DNA of 53,651 bases from an uncultured Collinsella sp. (GTDB taxonomy: Bacteria > Actinomycetota > Coriobacteriia > Coriobacteriales > Coriobacteriaceae), in contig CABUJH010000008.1 in NCBI GenBank assembly GCA_902491895.1, positions 1-53,651 of the forward strand, read 5' to 3'. A program made the position numbers and the translations under genes. Shown here piece after piece: positions 1 to 7,147 of the stretch (its first letter is position 1; the number at the start of each line of letters is the position of its first letter). Below the pieces are notes generated by a model. It did not search any database. It was not told where the DNA came from and was given only the letters and a program-made list of their open reading frames with translations.

Positions 1-31
1 GCCGCATTTGGACAATCTGACGTTCAACTTC

Positions 32-62
32 AAGGGCGCGACCAGAAGGCCAGCGCCCTTTC
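32..62 (+). terminator. Likely terminator of a gene left of the window
   Basis: An 8-bp stem (AAGGGCGC at 32-39 pairing with GCGCCCTT at 53-60) is followed by a T-rich stretch. No start-bearing gene is visible upstream inside the window, so this probably ends a gene lying before base 1. Factor-independent termination is inferred from the shape only. Confidence 0.5.
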
Positions 63-187
63 GTTTCACGTCACCTTGCCTCAAATGCGACCCGCTCGCT
101 GTCCGTCCTCTGCCTGCGGCGTTGTCTTGCTCCGGATGCGGCAGTTAGGGACGTTCCTTTTCTGCCGGCAGTTTGGGACACTCCTTG

Positions 188-270
188 TAGTCATTGGGGA
201 CGTTCTTAAATGACTAGTCGTTGGGGACGTTCTTGTTTGACTAGTCATTCAAGAACGTCCCCAACGACTA
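188..270. repeat. Intergenic GGGACGTT repeat cluster with 20-bp inverted repeat
   Basis: Three copies of a 20-bp unit are present. Two are direct, at 188-207 and 215-234 (TAGTCGTTGGGGACGTTCTT, one mismatch between them). One is inverted, at 251-270, and pairs perfectly with the second copy across a 16-nt loop. A degenerate relative (AGGGACGTTCC) lies near 148. The rest of 63-355 shows no gene I can support. Similar GGGAC hairpins occur near 10.1, 24.2 and 51.1 kb. Confidence 0.75.
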
Positions 271-278
271 CATAGCAT

Positions 279-342
279 GAGAGTGGATAATCTCCCAGTT
301 TGGGCTCGCATTCAGGCTCAAAGTGGGAGATTATCCACTCTC
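279..342. repeat. Long hairpin downstream of pdxT
   Basis: A perfect 19-bp inverted repeat (GAGAGTGGATAATCTCCCA at 279-297; its complement at 324-342) has an inner region that also pairs (299-306 with 315-322, with wobble). It begins 14 nt past the pdxT stop, so it could end or stabilise the pdxST transcript. Its AT-rich stem differs from local base use and looks like a dispersed element. Confidence 0.7.
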
Positions 343-355
343 GTTTCTGTTCTGC

Positions 356-943
356 CTACATTTGTAGGAACAGTTCGTGGAGGCGGGTGTCTTCGTCGAG
401 TTCGGGGTGGAAGGTTACGCCGAGCTGGTTGTCTTGGCGGGCGGCGACGATGCGGCCATCGACTTCGGCCAGGGCCTCGGCATCGCCGTGCACCTCAACG
501 ATGCGGGGCGCGCGGATAAACGTCAGCGGCACTTCACCGTCGATGCCGGCTACCTGCCCCTTGGTTCGAAAGCTGCCGAGCTGCCTGCCGTAGGCATTGC
601 GCTCGACGAGCACATCCATGGTTGCCAGGCGCGGCGTCCCCTTATCGTCGTGGGCGGCAAGGTCGCGCGCCAGCAGAATCAAGCCGGCGCAGGTGCCCAG
701 GACGGGCATGCCTTCAGCGATACGGGCACGAAGCTCCTCGAGCATGCCGAGCTCGGCAAGCAGCTTCCCTTGAACGGTGGACTCGCCGCCGGGAAGTACC
801 AGACGGTCAAAGTCCTGCTTCAAATCAGCCGCCTGCCTCAGCTCAATACAGTGTGCGCCAAGCCCGGATAGTCTTGCCTCGTGCTCGGCAAAAGCGCCTT
901 GGACCGCCAGCACGGCGACCGTTTGGTCTGCATAATCGCTCAT
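356..943 (-). CDS. pdxT: Pyridoxal 5'-phosphate synthase glutaminase subunit PdxT
   Basis: PdxT hydrolyses glutamine and passes ammonia to PdxS in the DXP-independent pathway to pyridoxal phosphate. The 195-residue protein has normal family length. The oxyanion-strand motif PGGES is at 51-55, the nucleophile Cys85 sits in GTCAG, and the triad is completed by His179 and Glu181 in FHPELDE. The start ATG at 943 is preceded by an AAAGGA ribosome site. It lies 20 nt after pdxS on the same strand, the usual order, so the two are co-transcribed from the promoter upstream of pdxS. No oddities seen. Confidence 0.97.
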   Translation of the reverse strand: MSDYADQTVAVLAVQGAFAEHEARLSGLGAHCIELRQAADLKQDFDRLVLPGGESTVQGKLLAELGMLEELRARIAEGMPVLGTCAGLILLARDLAAHDDKGTPRLATMDVLVERNAYGRQLGSFRTKGQVAGIDGEVPLTFIRAPRIVEVHGDAEALAEVDGRIVAARQDNQLGVTFHPELDEDTRLHELFLQM

Positions 944-963
944 GTGCGATCCTTTCTGCCGGA

Positions 964-1854
964 CTAGCGTCCGCGCTCCTCCATGATGATTTCGATCTCG
1001 TCGGCGTTGATGCCCACCATGGCCTCGCCCAGGTCCTCCGAAAGCTCGGCGATGAGCTTGGCATCGGTGAAGTTTGCCACGGCCTTGACGATGGCGGCGG
1101 CGCGCTTGGCGGGGTCGCCGCTCTTAAAGATGCCCGAGCCGACAAAGACGCCCCCGGCGCCCAGTTGCATCATCAGCGCGGCGTCGGCAGGGGTCGCTAC
1201 GCCGCCGGCGGCAAAGTTCACAACGGGAAGCTTGCCCGTGGCATGGACCTCGCGCACCAGCTCGACCGGAACCTGCAGTTGCTTGGCTGCCTCAAAGAGC
1301 TCATCATCGCGCAGGGCAACAACGTCACGGATCTGTTTTTGGATCTTGCGCATGTGACGCACGGCCTGAACGACGTCGCCCGTACCCGGCTCACCCTTGG
1401 TGCGAATCATAGTGGCGCCCTCGGCAACACGGCGCAGCGCCTCGCCCAGATCGCGGGCGCCGCAGACAAATGGCACGTCAAACTGGGTCTTGTCGATGTG
1501 ATAGACGTCATCGGCAGGGGAGAGAACCTCGGACTCGTCGATGTAATCGATCTCGATAGCCTGCAGGACCTGCGCCTCGACAATGTGACCGATGCGGCAC
1601 TTGGCCATAACAGGGATGGAGACGGCCTCTTGGATGCCCTTGATTATCTTGGGGTCGCTCATGCGCGAGACGCCGCCTGCGGCACGGATGTCGGCCGGGA
1701 TGCGCTCGAGTGCCATGACGGCGCAGGCGCCTGCCTCCTCGGCGATGCGTGCCTGCTCGGGCGTGGTGACGTCCATGATGACGCCGCCCTTGAGCATCTG
1801 CGCGAGTTCGCGATTGAGTTTGACGCGATCGGCCTTGCTGGTCTGTTCTGCCAT
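964..1854 (-). CDS. pdxS: Pyridoxal 5'-phosphate synthase lyase subunit PdxS
   Basis: PdxS condenses ribose 5-phosphate, glyceraldehyde 3-phosphate and PdxT-derived ammonia into pyridoxal phosphate. The 296-residue TIM-barrel protein keeps both key lysines: Lys85 in PVMAKCRIGH and Lys153 in RTKGEPGTG. An in-frame ATG exists 42 nt earlier at 1896. I chose 1854 because it has an AAGGGAG ribosome site and gives the conserved family N-terminus. It is divergent from the MocR regulator at 2000, the usual arrangement for PdxR control. Confidence 0.97.
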   Translation of the reverse strand: MAEQTSKADRVKLNRELAQMLKGGVIMDVTTPEQARIAEEAGACAVMALERIPADIRAAGGVSRMSDPKIIKGIQEAVSIPVMAKCRIGHIVEAQVLQAIEIDYIDESEVLSPADDVYHIDKTQFDVPFVCGARDLGEALRRVAEGATMIRTKGEPGTGDVVQAVRHMRKIQKQIRDVVALRDDELFEAAKQLQVPVELVREVHATGKLPVVNFAAGGVATPADAALMMQLGAGGVFVGSGIFKSGDPAKRAAAIVKAVANFTDAKLIAELSEDLGEAMVGINADEIEIIMEERGR

Positions 1855-1944
1855 GGTTGCTCCCTTGGTTGGCATGTGCATTGCTTGACGGAACATCCTA
1901 TCGGGGAGCTGGGTATGGCAAAATACTCAGTTTTCGAGATAATA

Positions 1945-1988
1945 ATAAGGTCAGCCTAATACCAGATTGAACAGCTCGATAAGGTCAG
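1945..1988. promoter_or_regulatory. Paired direct repeats in the pdxS/pdxR divergent region
   Basis: ATAAGGTCAG occurs at 1945-1954 and again at 1979-1988, 34 bp apart (about three helical turns) and in the same orientation. The first copy lies just upstream of the likely pdxS promoter. The second ends against the ribosome site of pdxR. MocR/PdxR regulators typically bind direct repeats between themselves and pdxS, so these are candidate PdxR sites for pdxST activation and self-repression. Confidence 0.5.
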
Positions 1989-1999
1989 GTGGCAAACTC

Positions 2000-3439
2000 A
2001 TGCTTGACTACAATTTGGAAAAACGCGGCGAAGCATCGCTTTATGAGTATGTTTACCAGCAAATTCGAGATGATATTGTTGCTGGACGTATTGCGGCGGG
2101 GGAGCATCTTCCGTCTAAGCGCGCCTTTGCCAGTCATCTGGGAATCAGTGTCATTACCATCGAGAATGCATATAGCCAGTTACTTGCCGAGGGCTATATT
2201 TGCTCAATGCCGCGTCGTGGCTACTACGCTTGCAAGCTTCCGGATGCACCGGTTTCGCCTTTGGCTTCGCAGGGCATCGACCGAGATACCGTCTCTGTGG
2301 GCCTCAGCGCGCATGATGTCCGCGGGCGGGTCGAGCAATTCGACGCACTTTCTCCTTCCGCTTTGGAGGCGGCGCGGCTTTGGCAAAGCGCGCTACGGGC
2401 GACGCTGGCATCCGAAGACGAGCGCGAGATCTTTTCGCCCGCACCGGCACAGGGCACCGCTCGGCTACGACGCGCAATTGCTCATCATCTGCGTGGGACG
2501 AGGGGTATGAATGTCGACCCCAATAACATCGTTATCGGTGCGGGCGCCCAGCTGCTCGATACCATGTTGGTTCAGTTGCTTGGCGTGGACAAGGTGTATG
2601 CGGTTGAGGATCCGGGCTATTTGCGTCTGACGCGCATCTATCAGGCTATGGGCTGCCAAGTTCGACATATCCCGTTGGATGACGACGGCGTGGACCTGAG
2701 CGCTCTGCAGAAAACTGGGACCGATGTCCTTCACCTGATGCCGTCTCACCAATATCCAACCGGCCTTGTGACAAGCATCGCGCGCCGATATGCGCTGCTG
2801 AGCTGGGCTGCCGAACGGCCGGGTGGATATCTCATCGAAGATGACTTCGATTGCGAGTTTCGTCTGGCCGGCAAGCCGATTCCTGCGCTCGCGTCGATCG
2901 ATGCCGCCCAGTCGGTTATCTACACTAATACGTTTTCGAAGAGCCTGTCTTCGGCGTTGCGCCTAGCGTACATGGTGTTGCCCGACGAGCTGATGGAGCG
3001 GTTTAGGCGCGACCTTGGTTTTTACGCCTCGTCGGTTAGCTCCATAGATCAAGTTGCATTGGCTCGCTTGCTGGAATCGGGTGATTACGAGCGTCATGTG
3101 AACCGCGTGCGCGTTCGTGCCCGCGAGGCGCGTGATGGCCTAGTGGCGCTTGTACGGAAGGCATTTCCGGCAGGGGAAGTCTCGATCGAGCATGCAGACG
3201 CGGGCCTTTACTGTATCGTGGTTGCGGAGCGTAGAACGGGCGGAAGCACTTTTGCACGGGCCCTCACGCGCTCGAGTATCCCGTTTATCGATATCAGTGA
3301 CTGTTATTGGTGTGCCGATGGCGCATCTGTCCCTGAAAACTCAAGTCAAATTCTTGTTCAGTATGATGATCTGAGTCCAAAAGTGCTTAATACCTTGGAA
3401 TTGCAGCTAATGGGGGCGCTCTGCAATCTAAGTGAGTAG
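2000..3439 (+). CDS. pdxR: MocR-family regulator, PdxR-like (GntR HTH fused to aminotransferase fold)
   Basis: This 479-residue protein has an N-terminal GntR winged helix (YVYQQIRDDIVAGR, then PSKR and the recognition region ITIENAYSQLLAEG). A fold-type I aminotransferase domain follows, with the PLP lysine in NTFSKSLSS. Divergence from pdxST argues for PdxR, which senses PLP and controls its synthesis. An upstream in-frame TTG at 1967 gives 490 residues; ATG 2000 with GGTGG before it is preferred. The last codons (Asn-Leu-Ser-Glu-stop) lie at the left end of a 119-bp repeat, so the repeat supplies the stop codon. Confidence 0.88.
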   Translation: MLDYNLEKRGEASLYEYVYQQIRDDIVAGRIAAGEHLPSKRAFASHLGISVITIENAYSQLLAEGYICSMPRRGYYACKLPDAPVSPLASQGIDRDTVSVGLSAHDVRGRVEQFDALSPSALEAARLWQSALRATLASEDEREIFSPAPAQGTARLRRAIAHHLRGTRGMNVDPNNIVIGAGAQLLDTMLVQLLGVDKVYAVEDPGYLRLTRIYQAMGCQVRHIPLDDDGVDLSALQKTGTDVLHLMPSHQYPTGLVTSIARRYALLSWAAERPGGYLIEDDFDCEFRLAGKPIPALASIDAAQSVIYTNTFSKSLSSALRLAYMVLPDELMERFRRDLGFYASSVSSIDQVALARLLESGDYERHVNRVRVRAREARDGLVALVRKAFPAGEVSIEHADAGLYCIVVAERRTGGSTFARALTRSSIPFIDISDCYWCADGASVPENSSQILVQYDDLSPKVLNTLELQLMGALCNLSE

Positions 3440-3548
3440 ACTTTTAGCACTTTGGCGACCAGGCAGTTTTGTAACAAGCTATCTACCTGCGGTTTTGAAA
3501 AGCAGGATGACCGGCCTGCTCGGGATGTTCAAAAAAGTCTACTCACTT
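3430..3548 (+). repeat. 119-bp element with 16-bp terminal inverted repeats, copy 1
   Basis: The ends are perfect inverted repeats, AAGTGAGTAGACTTTT (3430-3445) and AAAAGTCTACTCACTT (3533-3548). The interior shares TTTTGTAACAAG and TACCTGCGGTTTT with copy 2, and more loosely with copy 3. The left end overlaps the pdxR stop codon. Copies at 4849 and 14867 have exactly the same length. No target-site duplication is evident. Confidence 0.9.
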
Positions 3549-3581
3549 GCCGCGCAAAGCTTCTACATGAGAAAAAATGGG

Positions 3582-3647
3582 GTTTTCAACAGGGTTTCGT
3601 CCAGCTCTCGGCAAGCTTTTGGCCAGTTGGGGAGGGCTGTTGAAAAC
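3582..3647. repeat. 11-bp inverted repeat upstream of the nuclease-like gene
   Basis: GTTTTCAACAG (3582-3592) pairs with CTGTTGAAAAC (3637-3647) across 44 nt. It lies between repeat copy 1 and the gene starting near 3731. It could be an operator or leader structure. No clear promoter or ribosome site was seen in 3549-3730. Confidence 0.45.
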
Positions 3648-3730
3648 TTGGCAGTCCGTTCGGCGCCATTTTTGCTGCGTTCGCGCCAATGCGTGACTGA
3701 TTGGGTTGAAATTCGTGTTTTCCTGTGCCT

Positions 3731-4858
3731 ATGAAGGATCTACTTTGTGACATATCAGCTTTTAGGTACTGGCGTTTGCCTCCTCAAGTCCGCGCTTTGT
3801 GTCCGCCGCTTCCACGACCGGAAGAAGACCGGCAGCGATATGATCTCGCCCGCAACCCGACGGCTGCGGTCGCGCTCGGTTTTCCGTTGTATACATTGGT
3901 TCGGACGAGAAACAAACGGACTTGTCCTGCCAGCATTAGGCAGCGGCTGTTTCTTGGTGAGCTCCCCAGGGAATCCGTGCTGGAAACGGAGCATGGGTTT
4001 TTGGTTACGTCTCCTCTACTGACGACATTCATCATGTCGCGGCATCTGACGGATCTTCAGCTTCTTTTGGTATTGGCGGAGATGTGTGGCTTGTTTGCGG
4101 TGTGTGCCCTGCCGGCGGCACTTGAGGCGGAGCTTTCGCGTGCAATTGATTCGGGCGCGATTTCGACAACGGTCGGTTGGGTGCGTTGCCCGTCCGAGGA
4201 CGGCACCGCCTCAAATTTATGGCGTCGAGACGCTTTGGTTTTGGGCGGAGACCTTGACCGTTTTTGTTCAGATGTTTGCGGGATGCGTTACGGCAATAGA
4301 TTTATGGCGGTATCGCAACTCGTTCCATTGGGTGCCGCGTCGCCTTTTGAGGTCGAGGCGTATTTGTTGCTTGGACTGCCGCGAGCCCTGGGAGGCGAAA
4401 GTTTTTGCGGCATAGAGCTTAATGTTGAAGTGATGCTAAGCACAAGTGCTCGAGCGATTGTGGGAAAGTCCCGTGTATATATCGACCTACTTCTTTCTTC
4501 GCCGGACGGCAGGCGACAGGTGGCCATTGAATGTCAGGGAAAGGCCTCGCACGGACGCGCAGGGGATGGCTTGCGTGACGCTGACCGCATGACGGCCCTT
4601 CAGGCCATGGGCTACGATGTGCTTCTCCTGACACACAGACAGATATCGGATGAGGATAGATTCCGCGCGATCGTTAAGGCCATATGCAGGATGCTCGATG
4701 CTGAATATCGTGATAAAAGCTCGGATGAGCAAAGGGCTGAGACATTACTCCGGTCTGAACTATTCGTTGACTGGACAAAATTGGGAGTAATTGACGGAAA
4801 GATGCCCGTTAGACACAAAATGGCTCGATCGTGGACGGCTGCGAATCTAAGTGAGTAG
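3731..4858 (+). CDS. Putative PD-(D/E)XK nuclease-domain protein (DUF559/VSR-like C-terminal half)
   Basis: The 375-residue product is not recognised with confidence over its N-terminal half. Residues about 205-305 carry the layout of DUF559/VSR-like nucleases: a helix with Glu209 (SPFEVEAYLLL), Asp252 in VYIDLLL, Glu267-x-Gln269 in VAIECQG, His274, and an Asp/Arg-rich stretch before MGYDVLLLT. Such proteins often pair with an AbiEi-like N-terminus; the TSPLLTTFIM and AEMCGLFA segments are compatible. GTG 3725 is an alternative start, and neither start has a good ribosome site. The gene sits between two 119-bp repeats, and copy 2 encodes its final Asn-Leu-Ser-Glu-stop. This suggests a mobile or repeat-associated passenger. 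Substrate unknown. Confidence 0.7.
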   Translation: MKDLLCDISAFRYWRLPPQVRALCPPLPRPEEDRQRYDLARNPTAAVALGFPLYTLVRTRNKRTCPASIRQRLFLGELPRESVLETEHGFLVTSPLLTTFIMSRHLTDLQLLLVLAEMCGLFAVCALPAALEAELSRAIDSGAISTTVGWVRCPSEDGTASNLWRRDALVLGGDLDRFCSDVCGMRYGNRFMAVSQLVPLGAASPFEVEAYLLLGLPRALGGESFCGIELNVEVMLSTSARAIVGKSRVYIDLLLSSPDGRRQVAIECQGKASHGRAGDGLRDADRMTALQAMGYDVLLLTHRQISDEDRFRAIVKAICRMLDAEYRDKSSDEQRAETLLRSELFVDWTKLGVIDGKMPVRHKMARSWTAANLSE

Positions 4859-4967
4859 ACTTTTGGCACTTTGGCGACTAGGTCGTTTTGCAACAAGGCA
4901 TTTACCTGCGGCTTTATAAAGTGATATGGATGGTCTGCTCGGCAAGTTCCAAAAAGTCTACTCACTT
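4849..4967 (+). repeat. 119-bp element, copy 2
   Basis: Terminal inverted repeats lie at 4849-4864 and 4952-4967, identical to those of copy 1 and extendable to 18 bp (CTAAG...CTTAG, 4847-4969). The interior is closest to copy 1 (GCACTTTGGCGAC, TTTTGCAACAAG, TACCTGCGG) and in the same orientation. The left end supplies the stop codon of the preceding gene. The stretch 4970-5035 holds nothing recognisable. Confidence 0.9.
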
Positions 4968-5035
4968 AGTTTTTGACGAGAAGCCGATGCCGAAGACGGT
5001 CCTATTTCAGGGCGTTAACAAGTTCGTGAGGCACG

Positions 5036-5067
5036 AAAAAGGCCCGGACCAATACGGTCCGGGCCTC
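5036..5067 (-). terminator. Terminator of the rubrerythrin gene
   Basis: A perfect 10-bp GC stem (GGCCCGGACC at 5041-5050 with GGTCCGGGCC at 5056-5065) and 5-nt loop are followed on the minus strand by five T. It is a canonical factor-independent terminator, 34 nt past the gene's stop. Confidence 0.92.
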
Positions 5068-5100
5068 ATCGAGCTAGAGGTTATGTCTCAAGCGGTTGGC

Positions 5101-5661
5101 TTAGCCAAAGTAGCGCTTAAGCAGGCCGGCAAAAGCTTTGCCGTGGCGGGCCTCGTCACGAGCCATCTCGTGCACGGTGTCGTGGATGGCATCGAGGCCA
5201 GCGGCCTTGGCGCGCTTAGCAAGATCGGTCTTGCCGGCGGTGGCGCCGTTCTCGGCCTCAACGCGCATCTCGAGGTTCTTCTTGGTGGAGTCGGTCACGA
5301 CCTCGCCCAGGAGCTCGGCGAACTTGGCGGCATGCTCGGCCTCCTCGTGGGCAGCCTTTTCCCAGTACAGGCCGATCTCGGGATAGCCCTCGCGATGAGC
5401 GACGCGAGCCATGGCCAGGTACATACCGACCTCAGAGCACTCGCCCTCAAAGTTGGCGCGCAGGTCGGCAACGATGTCCTCAGAGACACCCTCCATCTTG
5501 GCGACGCCCACGACGTGCTCGGCGGCCCACTCGAGCTGGCCCTCCTCCTGCTTCAGGAAACGAGAACCGGGAACGCCGCACTGGGGGCACTTAAAATCCT
5601 CGGGCAGCTGGTCGCCGTCGAACTCTTCCACATAACCGCAAACGGGGCAAACAAACTTCAT
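5101..5661 (-). CDS. Reverse rubrerythrin (N-terminal rubredoxin, C-terminal diiron domain)
   Basis: This 186-residue cytoplasmic protein reduces hydrogen peroxide (and often oxygen) in anaerobes, using electrons passed through its iron sites. The rubredoxin-type FeS4 site comes first (Cys5, Cys8, Cys25, Cys28), then the ferritin-like diiron domain with Glu/His clusters (ECSE near 74-77, HEEAEH 105-110, EAENG near 136-139, and HEMARDEARH 164-173). Domain order is the reverse of classical rubrerythrin. ATG 5661 is chosen for its AAAGGA site and because CPVCGY must lie near the N-terminus; an upstream in-frame start adds 35 unrelated residues. Monocistronic, with its own promoter and terminator. 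Confidence 0.94.
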   Translation of the reverse strand: MKFVCPVCGYVEEFDGDQLPEDFKCPQCGVPGSRFLKQEEGQLEWAAEHVVGVAKMEGVSEDIVADLRANFEGECSEVGMYLAMARVAHREGYPEIGLYWEKAAHEEAEHAAKFAELLGEVVTDSTKKNLEMRVEAENGATAGKTDLAKRAKAAGLDAIHDTVHEMARDEARHGKAFAGLLKRYFG

Positions 5662-5745
5662 GATTCGATCCTTTCGATCGATGGCGATTGCGCGCTCGTC
5701 CGGTCCCGTAAGGGCCCTCTCCGGACGTGCGTCTTGACGAGTTCT

Positions 5746-5773
5746 ATTATCCATAAATGCAACCAAATGTGAA
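5746..5773 (-). promoter_or_regulatory. Promoter of the rubrerythrin gene
   Basis: Read on the minus strand, TTCACA (5768-5773) and GATAAT (5746-5751) are separated by 16 nt, a good housekeeping-type promoter. The roughly 80-nt leader contains a CGTCCGG/CCGGACG stem, so the message may be structured before its ribosome site. Confidence 0.6.
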
Positions 5774-5819
5774 GCCTATTAGGAATGATTTTTAATAAAA
5801 CAATTTTGAGATATGAAGA

Positions 5820-5899
5820 TGTTGATTGATTAACGATTGGCAGGCCGTCTTTGACCGCCGCTGAGTACAATCGGGCGAGCAAATGTTGACCTATCAACA
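5820..5899. promoter_or_regulatory. Two operator-like TGTTGA palindromes upstream of the alcohol dehydrogenase
   Basis: A perfect palindrome TGTTGA-N4-TCAACA lies at 5884-5899, and a degenerate copy TGTTGA-N4-TTAACG at 5820-5835. The centres are 64 bp apart, about six helical turns. The downstream site ends just before the AAGGAG ribosome site. This is a plausible looping repressor arrangement; the regulator is unknown. Confidence 0.45.
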
Positions 5900-5917
5900 A
5901 ATGAAGGAGTTTCCTTT

Positions 5918-7138
5918 ATGCATCTAGCCCGTCGTGCCTGGTGCCGAACATATCAGACGGTTTTTCGCATTGCATTGCCGATCCTGCCCTATACCGAGCC
6001 GCGCATTTTAGAGCATGCCGAGGATGTGCCCGCGGTGCTTCAAAAGCGCTCGATCCAGAAGGTCCTTATCGTGACGGATCCCGGCATTGCCCGTCTGGGG
6101 CTCACGGCACCGCTCGAGACGGCGCTCGCATGCAGGGGGATTGGCGTTACGGTCTATGCCGAAACGCGTGCAAACCCCACGGTTTCAAACGTGGAAGAAG
6201 CGGCGTCCCTGTATCGAGAGAGCGCCTGCCAGGCCATTATCGGCTTTGGCGGTGGCTCGGCCATGGACTGTGCCAAGGGCGTGGGCGCACGCATTGCGCA
6301 GCCAAACAAGCCCATCAACAAGATGCGCGGCATGCTGCGGATTCATCGTCGCCTGCCGCTGCTCATCGCCGTTCCCACTACCGCCGGTACGGGAAGCGAA
6401 GTCACGCTTGCGGCGGTAATTACCGATGACGGGACGCACTACAAATACCCCATTAACGACTTTGTGCTCATCCCGCGTTTTGCAGTCCACGACCCCGAGT
6501 TTACGTGCGGCTTGCCCGCTTCCATTACGGGGCAGACGGGCATGGACGCCCTGACGCATGCCGTTGAGGCCTTTATCGGGCGAAGCACCACGCCCTATAC
6601 GCGCAAGATGGCGCGACAGGCGGTGCAGCTTATCCACGACAATTTGCTCGAGGCCTATGAGCATGGTGACGACATGCGCGCTCGTCGCAATATGCTTTCG
6701 GCGGCGTATAAGGCGGGCGTTGCGTTTACCCGCTCCTATGTCGGATATGTGCATGCCATCGCGCACAGTCTGGGCGGCCGATACGGAATTCCGCACGGTT
6801 TGGCCAACGCGATCATCCTGCCGCACATGCTTCGCGCTTATGGTGACGCCGCCGCCCCCAAGCTTGCCGATCTTGCTCGCATGGCGGGCATTGCGCCGGC
6901 TACCGCGCAGGATAGTCTTGCGGCCGAGGCCTTTTTCGATTGGGTCGACCGCATGAACGAGATCCTGGGAATCCCCAAATATGTCTCGGGCATTCGCCGC
7001 TCCGACATTCCCGAGATGGCGGCGCATGCCGATGCCGAGGCCAATCCGCTGTACCCCGTTCCGCTTTTGATGGACCGCTTGGAGCTCGAGCGTATGTACG
7101 AGGTCGTCGCGGGTGGTATGTTTGAGGACGAGAACTAG
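5918..7138 (+). CDS. Iron-containing alcohol dehydrogenase
   Basis: The 406-residue protein belongs to the group III metal-dependent alcohol dehydrogenases, which interconvert alcohols and aldehydes with NAD(P)H. The nucleotide-binding glycine motif GGGSAMD is at 111-117 and the PTTAGTGSE segment at 153-161. The metal ligands are all present: Asp210, His214, His279 and His293. The ribosome site AAGGAG is strong. It lies 9 nt upstream of an aldehyde dehydrogenase gene, so the pair likely links an acid, aldehyde and alcohol in fermentation. Substrate cannot be read from sequence. Confidence 0.92.
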   Translation: MHLARRAWCRTYQTVFRIALPILPYTEPRILEHAEDVPAVLQKRSIQKVLIVTDPGIARLGLTAPLETALACRGIGVTVYAETRANPTVSNVEEAASLYRESACQAIIGFGGGSAMDCAKGVGARIAQPNKPINKMRGMLRIHRRLPLLIAVPTTAGTGSEVTLAAVITDDGTHYKYPINDFVLIPRFAVHDPEFTCGLPASITGQTGMDALTHAVEAFIGRSTTPYTRKMARQAVQLIHDNLLEAYEHGDDMRARRNMLSAAYKAGVAFTRSYVGYVHAIAHSLGGRYGIPHGLANAIILPHMLRAYGDAAAPKLADLARMAGIAPATAQDSLAAEAFFDWVDRMNEILGIPKYVSGIRRSDIPEMAAHADAEANPLYPVPLLMDRLELERMYEVVAGGMFEDEN

Positions 7139-7147
7139 GAGGGTGCC

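Noticed and set aside
1..255. Open frame from base 1 into the GGGAC repeats
   Set aside because: It has no visible start, crosses a terminator-like hairpin at 32-62 and consists largely of repeat sequence. No family similarity was recognised.
3430..4967. Calling the 119-bp-flanked gene an insertion sequence or composite transposon
   Set aside because: The product lacks a transposase DDE or HUH motif and no target-site duplication is visible, so only repeat-flanked is claimed.
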